Source: an uncultured Bacilli bacterium | GTDB lineage: Bacteria > Bacillota_I > Bacilli_A > RF39 > UBA660 | DNA length: 28,654 bases | Reading direction: 5' to 3' | NCBI GenBank assembly: GCA_947629125.1 | Contig: CANRCO010000002.1 | Coordinates: forward strand, 1-28,654 | Shown: in pieces, positions 24,446 through 28,654 of the stretch | Layout: each line of letters starts with the position of its first letter | How positions within the stretch are numbered: position 1 is the stretch's first letter | Made by a program: the position numbers and the translations under genes | The notes under the pieces: generated by a model | The model's input: only the letters and a program-made list of their open reading frames with translations | Database searches by the model: none | What the model was told of the DNA's origin: nothing

Positions 24446-24473
24446 CTAGTAGAATGGAGTTGAACTTTTTATT

Positions 24474-25001
24474 GTGAAGTCTACAGGTGTAATAAGGCGA
24501 ATCGATGAATTAGGTAGAATTGTAGTTCCTAAAGAAATAAGAAAAAACTTAGAAATTCGTGATGGGGAATTTTTAGAAATATATACTGATGAAAATAGTA
24601 TTATATTAAAGAAATATTCTAAAATGGATAGTAATTTAAATTTAGCTAAAAAAGTTTGTAAAATATTAAATGAAACTTATGGATATAAAGCAATTATAAC
24701 TGATAGAGATAAAATAATTGCTGTTGAAGATAATAAATATCAAGAAATAAATAATTTAAAAATAAATGAATTTTTAAAAAATCTTATTGATACAAGATAT
24801 CCATATTATTCAGAAAAAGAAGAAAAAATAACTATTGAAAATTTCAATATTAATGGCTATTTTGCAATAATGCCTATTATTATATCAACTGATTGTTTAG
24901 GTTTAGTTATTTTAATAAGTGGTGAACAACTACCAACCGAAATAATGAACATATTAAAATATACTGTTAAATTATTTGAATACAAAATTGATATTGCTTA
25001 A
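24474..25001 (+). CDS. spoVT: Stage V sporulation regulator SpoVT (AbrB-type plus GAF domain)
   Basis: SpoVT is a DNA-binding regulator of late forespore gene expression. The 175-residue protein starts MKSTGVIRRIDELGRIVVPKEIRKNLEIRDGEFLEIYTD, a close match to the SpoVT AbrB-type DNA-binding domain (residues 1-50). A GAF-like domain of about 120 residues follows, giving the full SpoVT length; plain AbrB is only about 95 residues. The GTG start at 24474 aligns with the first methionine of Bacillus SpoVT. The nearest ribosome site, GGAG at 24456-24459, is 14 nt away, which is long. It follows mfd exactly as in Bacillus. With bofA and ricT it argues for a sporulation programme. Confidence 0.9.
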   Translation: MKSTGVIRRIDELGRIVVPKEIRKNLEIRDGEFLEIYTDENSIILKKYSKMDSNLNLAKKVCKILNETYGYKAIITDRDKIIAVEDNKYQEINNLKINEFLKNLIDTRYPYYSEKEEKITIENFNINGYFAIMPIIISTDCLGLVILISGEQLPTEIMNILKYTVKLFEYKIDIA

Positions 25002-25064
25002 TTAATTATAATATGCTAAACTAAATTAAAATTAGTGACAGATTATTAATTAATTTTAATCTTT

Positions 25065-25105
25065 AATCATAAAGTAAGATAATCGTCTTAATTTATGATT
25101 TTTTT
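25065..25105 (+). terminator. Intrinsic terminator between spoVT and metG
   Basis: AATCATAAA (25065-25073) pairs with TTTATGATT (25092-25100). An inner stem TAAGA/TCTTA is separated from it by one mismatch. Five T follow. It ends spoVT transcripts. A TATAAT hexamer at 25007-25012, without a good -35, would place the hairpin in the metG leader, making it a possible attenuator. A second AT-only hairpin (25025-25034 with 25051-25060) precedes it. Confidence 0.7.
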
Positions 25106-25123
25106 ATTAGAAAGGATGAGTTT

Positions 25124-26641
25124 ATGGCAAAAAAATATTACATTTCAACAGCAATTGCTTATACATCTGGTAAACCACATATTGGTAATACTTATGAAAT
25201 TGTTTTAGCTGATGCAATAGCTCGATATAAAAGAAGTAAAGGTTATGATGTTTATTTTCAAACAGGTACTGATGAACATGGTGAAAAGATTGAGTTAAAA
25301 GCTAAAGAGGCCGGAATAACACCTCAAGAATTTGTTGATAATATTGCCAAAGAAATAAAAAATATTTGGGATTTAATGAATACTAGTTATGATAAATTTG
25401 TTCGAACAACGGATGAAAATCATACAAAAATAGTTCAAAAAATATTTGATAAAATGTATGAAAAAGGTGATATTTATCTAGGAAAATATGAAGATTGGTA
25501 TTGTGTTCCATGCGAATCGTTTTTTACAGATACCCAACTTGTTGATGGCAAATGTCCTGATTGTGGTCGCGATGTTGAAAAAAAATGTGAAGAAGCTTAC
25601 TTTTTTAAATTAAGTAAATATCAAGATAGATTAATAAAATATATTGAAGAAAATCCTGACTTTATTAAACCAGAAGCTCGTAAAAATGAAATGCTTAATA
25701 ATTTTTTAAAACCAGGTTTACAAGATTTATGTGTAACTCGTTCTTCCTTTAAATGGGGTATACCTTTAAGTTTTAATGATAATCATGTTATTTATGTATG
25801 GTTAGATGCATTAACTAATTATATTACAAATATTGGCTATGACCCTGATAAAGAAGATGAAAAGTTTAAATATTTATGGCCAGCGGATTTACATTTAGTT
25901 GGTAAAGATATTATTCGTTTTCATACTATTTATTGGCCTTGCTTTTTAATGAGTTTAGATTTACCATTACCAAAACAAGTTTTTGGTCATCCTTGGTTAA
26001 TTGTTAATGGCGGTAAGATGAGTAAGAGTAAAGGTAATGTTATCTATGCTGATGATTTAGTAAACAAATATGGTGTTGATGCAGTTAGATATTTCTTACT
26101 TCATGAAATTCCGTATGCTAGTGATGGCTTAATGACAATCGATTTATTAGAAGAAAGAATAAACAGTGATTTAGTTAATATTTTAGGTAATTTAGTAAAT
26201 AGAACTATTACGATGGTTAATAAATATTTTAATGGCACTATAAAAAAAGCTACTAATGTAGAATCAGTTGATAAAAATTTAATTGATAAAATAAACAAAT
26301 TAGATGAAAATATTGAAAAACATATGAATAATTTAGAAGTTGGTAAAGCAATAGATGAAATATTTGATGTTTTACGTTTATCTAATAAATATATTGATGA
26401 AACTATGCCATGGTCATTAGCAAAAGATGAATCAAAATTAAGTAGACTTAATGACGTATTATATAATTTATTAGAAGCAATTAGAATTTGTGGTTTATAT
26501 TTAGAACCTTATATACCTATTACAACAACAAAAATATTAAATCAACTTAATACAAAAGAATTAACAAAAAATTTTGGAGCAGTAGATAACTATCAAGTAA
26601 AAAAAGCAGAAATATTATTTAATAGAATAGAGAAATGTTAA
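25124..26641 (+). CDS. metG: Methionyl-tRNA synthetase without C-terminal tRNA-binding domain
   Basis: MetRS charges tRNA-Met, including the initiator. The 505 residues show the class I signatures HIGN at 19-22 (HIGH motif) and KMSKS in NGGKMSKSKGN near 300. A four-cysteine zinc knuckle CVPC...CPDC lies around 127-145, along with the GKDIIRFHTIYWP segment. The protein ends after AEILFNRIEKC, just past the anticodon-binding helical domain. The OB-fold tRNA-binding domain that extends Bacillus MetS to about 660 residues is missing. Such short forms are known in other bacteria. AAGGATGAG precedes the ATG. In Bacillus metS is followed by tatD (yabD); here a surface-protein gene sits between them. 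Confidence 0.97.
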   Translation: MAKKYYISTAIAYTSGKPHIGNTYEIVLADAIARYKRSKGYDVYFQTGTDEHGEKIELKAKEAGITPQEFVDNIAKEIKNIWDLMNTSYDKFVRTTDENHTKIVQKIFDKMYEKGDIYLGKYEDWYCVPCESFFTDTQLVDGKCPDCGRDVEKKCEEAYFFKLSKYQDRLIKYIEENPDFIKPEARKNEMLNNFLKPGLQDLCVTRSSFKWGIPLSFNDNHVIYVWLDALTNYITNIGYDPDKEDEKFKYLWPADLHLVGKDIIRFHTIYWPCFLMSLDLPLPKQVFGHPWLIVNGGKMSKSKGNVIYADDLVNKYGVDAVRYFLLHEIPYASDGLMTIDLLEERINSDLVNILGNLVNRTITMVNKYFNGTIKKATNVESVDKNLIDKINKLDENIEKHMNNLEVGKAIDEIFDVLRLSNKYIDETMPWSLAKDESKLSRLNDVLYNLLEAIRICGLYLEPYIPITTTKILNQLNTKELTKNFGAVDNYQVKKAEILFNRIEKC

Positions 26642-26658
26642 AATGACATTTCTTTTTT
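26629..26658 (+). terminator. Intrinsic terminator after metG
   Basis: AGAAATGT (26631-26638) and ACATTTCT (26646-26653) pair around a 7-nt loop and are followed by TTTTT. The stem includes the last codons and stop of metG. The T-run ends inside the -35 of the next promoter. Confidence 0.75.
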
Positions 26659-26684
26659 GACTTAATATAAATATTTGATATAAT
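26657..26684 (+). promoter_or_regulatory. Sigma-A promoter of the surface-protein gene
   Basis: TTGACT (26657-26662) and TATAAT (26679-26684) are 16 nt apart. The gene thus has its own strong promoter. It is followed at 26697-26702 by a GTGAGGT ribosome site 8 nt before the ATG at 26711. Confidence 0.85.
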
Positions 26685-26710
26685 GTAAATAGTAAGTGAG
26701 GTTAGAAATT

Positions 26711-28241
26711 ATGAATCATAATGTAAATCGGGGGGGGGTATTTTAATAAACAAAAGTACCCGAACATATTAGCTTTTTTGGGAGTATTAGTTGGAGCATT
26801 AATAATAAGTGGAATAAGTTATGCCCTATGGAGTACAACAAAAGAACAAAAAAGTGTAAATAAAATAAGTAGTGGGTGTTTAAAACTAAGTGTTCAAGAA
26901 GGTCAAAATATAAATATAGAGAATGCTTATCAAACACCAGATAGTGAAGGATTGCAACGACCAGGTTATAATTTTACAATAAACAATAATTGTAATCATG
27001 AAGAATATGTCGAAGTAAATTTAGATATCAAAAATAATAATACATTAGATGCAAAGAATATCAGAGCAACATTACTATATAGCAATCAAAAAATAATCGA
27101 ACCAAATAATTTAAATAACTTATTAGATAGAGAAACAACAAGTAAAGAATATAATACAGGAAAACATTTAACAACAGTAAGAATAAAAGCTAATAGTAAT
27201 AAAATATTAAACTTAAAAATATGGTTAGATGAAAATACTAGCTATGATGACTTAAAAGAAAATAATACCTTTGAAAGTAAAATAGAGATAAATAGTATCA
27301 AAAAAGAGAATATACTAGCAAGTGATTACATTAGAATCATAAGTGAAGATAACAATCAACTAGCTTATGATGAAACAGTCGATAATAACTTAAGATATGT
27401 AGGAGCAGACCCAAATAACTATGTGGATTTCAATGGAGAGAAATGGCGAATCATTGGAGTAATGAATAACATAGATGATGGAACAGGTAAAAAAGAATCA
27501 AGGGTTAAGTTAATAAAAAATGAAGATATCGGAAAAATTGCCTGGGATGCTAAACCAATTAATAATCAATATACTATTTGTATTCATAATAATCATGCAA
27601 ATTGTACTTATAAAAGTAATTGGAAAGAAGCTAGTTTAAAAATAACCTTAAATGAAGCGTATTGGAACAGTACAAAAACAACAGAAAAAAATAATTTAGA
27701 AAAAAGAATAAATGGCAATTTAGATAGTCAATGGGAATACTTAGATTTTACAAACACTGGAATAAAAACTATAAATCAAAAATTAGTTGATAAAGCAATA
27801 TATTATTTAGGTAAAGTTAGCGCATCTAAATATTATATTGCATCTATGTATTACGAGCTAGAAAGAACTAATAATTTTTTAGAAAATTGGACTGGTTACA
27901 TCGGTTTAATGTATCCAAGTGATTATGGCTATGCTACAAGTGGAAGCGTAAGTAAATCAAGAAACGAATGTCTAAAGTATAACTTATATGAATGGAATAC
28001 AAGTACTGCAGATTGTGTTAAAAATGACTGGTTATTAGATAGCAGTTCTAATCAATGGACAATAACTCCGAGCGATAGTTCTCAACGAGCAGTTTCGATA
28101 TCTGCAGATGGCCATGTTATTAACGATGCAATAGTTTTAGATACTTATCGTAATGTTAGACCAGTTTTATATTTAAAATCTTCTGTCAAAATAACTTCAG
28201 GTGATGGTTCAAAAGATAATGCCTTTAAACTTTCTTTATAA
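26711..28241 (+). CDS. TasA/camelysin-like secreted surface protein, phase-variable by a poly-G tract and OFF in this copy
   Basis: I do not recognise a named gene. A promoter, a ribosome site and an ATG at 26711 lead into a run of nine G at codons 7-9. As written, translation stops after 11 residues (MNHNVNRGGVF). With eight G the frame joins the long downstream frame and gives 509 residues. The restored N terminus reads MNHNVNRGGYFNKQKYPNI, then a hydrophobic stretch LAFLGVLVGALIISGISYALWS, a SipW-type signal peptide. Next comes a TasA/camelysin-like beta domain (ISSGCLKLSV...GYNFTINNNC). From about residue 230 a second domain runs from NGEKWRIIGVM to YRNVRPVLYLKSSVKITSGDGSKDNAFKL, resembling DUF6273-type modules of gut Firmicutes. 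Two cysteine pairs (CIHNNHANC; NECLKYNLYEWNTSTADC) may form disulphides. The body of the frame is intact, so this looks like a switchable gene, not a dead one. The domain calls are by eye. Confidence 0.75.
26730..26738 (+). repeat. Homopolymeric G9 tract at the start of the surface-protein gene
   Basis: Nine consecutive G in a genome region that is otherwise overwhelmingly A and T. I noticed no other G or C run of this length in the window. Lengths of 5, 8 or 11 put the ATG at 26711 in frame with the long downstream frame; 9 and 10 give stops after 11 or 20 residues. Confidence 0.95.
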
Positions 28242-28280
28242 AAATTCTATTAATTTTCTTTAATAGAATTTTTTGTTTTT
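28242..28280 (+). terminator. Intrinsic terminator after the surface-protein gene
   Basis: AAATTCTATTAA (28242-28253) pairs over 12 bp with TTAATAGAATTT (28260-28271) around a 6-nt loop, followed by TTTTGTTTTT. Promoter, gene and terminator form a self-contained unit between metG and tatD. Confidence 0.8.
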
Positions 28281-28298
28281 TAAAATTTGATATGTTAA

Positions 28299-28304
28299 TA
28301 TAAT
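28299..28304 (+). promoter_or_regulatory. Candidate -10 element for tatD
   Basis: TATAAT lies 13 nt upstream of the tatD ATG, with no convincing -35. The short distance leaves little room for a leader, although GGTGA serves as ribosome site. Confidence 0.35.
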
Positions 28305-28316
28305 GATGGTGATTTT

Positions 28317-28654
28317 ATGTTTACTGATACTCATTGTCATTTATATCAAGAATATTATTTAGATATTAATGAGACTATAAAAGAAGCAATAGAAAATGAT
28401 GTTAATCGTTATTTTGTAGTGGGATGCGATACTAAATCAAATCAAGAAGTAATTGATGTAATTAATAAATATGATAATACTTATGGTATTATTGGAATTC
28501 ATCCAGAATATGCTGAAAACTATAAAGATGAAGATATAGAATTTATTAAAAATTCGATAACTAAAAATAAAGTAATTGCTATTGGAGAAATCGGTTTAGA
28601 TTATCACTATTCAAAAGATTTAAAAAATGAACAAAAAGAATTATTTGAAAAGCA
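28317..28654 (+). CDS. tatD: TatD-family metal-dependent hydrolase (cut by window end)
   Basis: TatD-family proteins are TIM-barrel metallohydrolases with DNase activity; the Bacillus homologue YabD follows metS. The first 112 residues are visible and the gene runs off the window. Metal-binding motifs present so far are the TDTHCHL histidines at residues 6 and 8, the GIHPE histidine, and the AIGEIGLDYH glutamate. No upstream in-frame start is better than the ATG at 28317, which follows GGTGA. The call is secure; completeness cannot be judged. Confidence 0.93.
   Translation, partial: MFTDTHCHLYQEYYLDINETIKEAIENDVNRYFVVGCDTKSNQEVIDVINKYDNTYGIIGIHPEYAENYKDEDIEFIKNSITKNKVIAIGEIGLDYHYSKDLKNEQKELFEK

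Noticed and set aside
25002..25123. T-box riboswitch upstream of metG
   Set aside because: No AGGGTGG-type antiterminator motif or stem I features, and the leader is too short.
413..26641. Mycoplasma-type code (TGA = Trp)
   Set aside because: TGA ends mnmG, rnpA, trmN6 and pth at sensible places, and the tryptophan codons inspected are TGG.
1..28654. tRNA genes, rRNA genes, CRISPR arrays, insertion sequences
   Set aside because: None seen by eye. The only repeats are DnaA-box-like 9-mers, parS sites and the G tract.

Overview
This window is the chromosomal replication origin region of a very AT-rich, low-GC Gram-positive bacterium. Its gene order matches Bacillus-type origins. TGA acts as a stop (mnmG, rnpA, trmN6, pth) and the tryptophan codons inspected are TGG, so the standard bacterial code applies and this is not a mycoplasma-type genome. 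Sporulation-family genes (bofA, spoVT, ricT), a ComK-family gene and strong gene compaction suggest an uncultured Bacilli lineage with a reduced genome, such as gut RF39 or Erysipelotrichia-like groups. That placement is inference.

Layout. On the minus strand (1-5797), reading away from the origin: rpmH, rnpA, yidC, jag, mnmE, mnmG, and an rsmG that looks cut short. The 374-bp gap at 5798-6171 is the upstream half of oriC. The plus strand then carries dnaA, the downstream half of oriC, dnaN, a ComK-family gene, recF, gyrB and gyrA. A short non-coding stretch follows with three parS sites and the SRP RNA. Next come tadA, dnaX, ebfC, recR, bofA, holB, ricT, trmN6, pth, mfd, spoVT, metG, a secreted surface-protein gene, and the first part of tatD at the window edge.

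How it fits together. Most genes serve replication and its upkeep (dnaA, dnaN, recF, gyrAB, dnaX, holB, recR, mfd, ebfC), tRNA and ribosome function (mnmE, mnmG, rsmG, rpmH, rnpA, tadA, trmN6, pth, metG) and membrane insertion (yidC, jag, SRP RNA). Several genes overlap by 1-14 nt, indicating translationally coupled operons.

Most notable points. (1) The surface-protein gene between metG and tatD has a run of nine G just after its start codon. The tract is out of frame here, and eight G would restore a 509-residue TasA-like protein, which is the signature of phase variation. (2) The origin lacks canonical DnaA boxes. It has repeated TTATTAACA/TTACTAACA 9-mers on both sides of dnaA, ending in a candidate DnaA-trio unwinding element. 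(3) A ComK homologue without the C-terminal tail sits between dnaN and recF. (4) Three parS sites lie together after gyrA. (5) A sigma-G-like promoter precedes spoVT.
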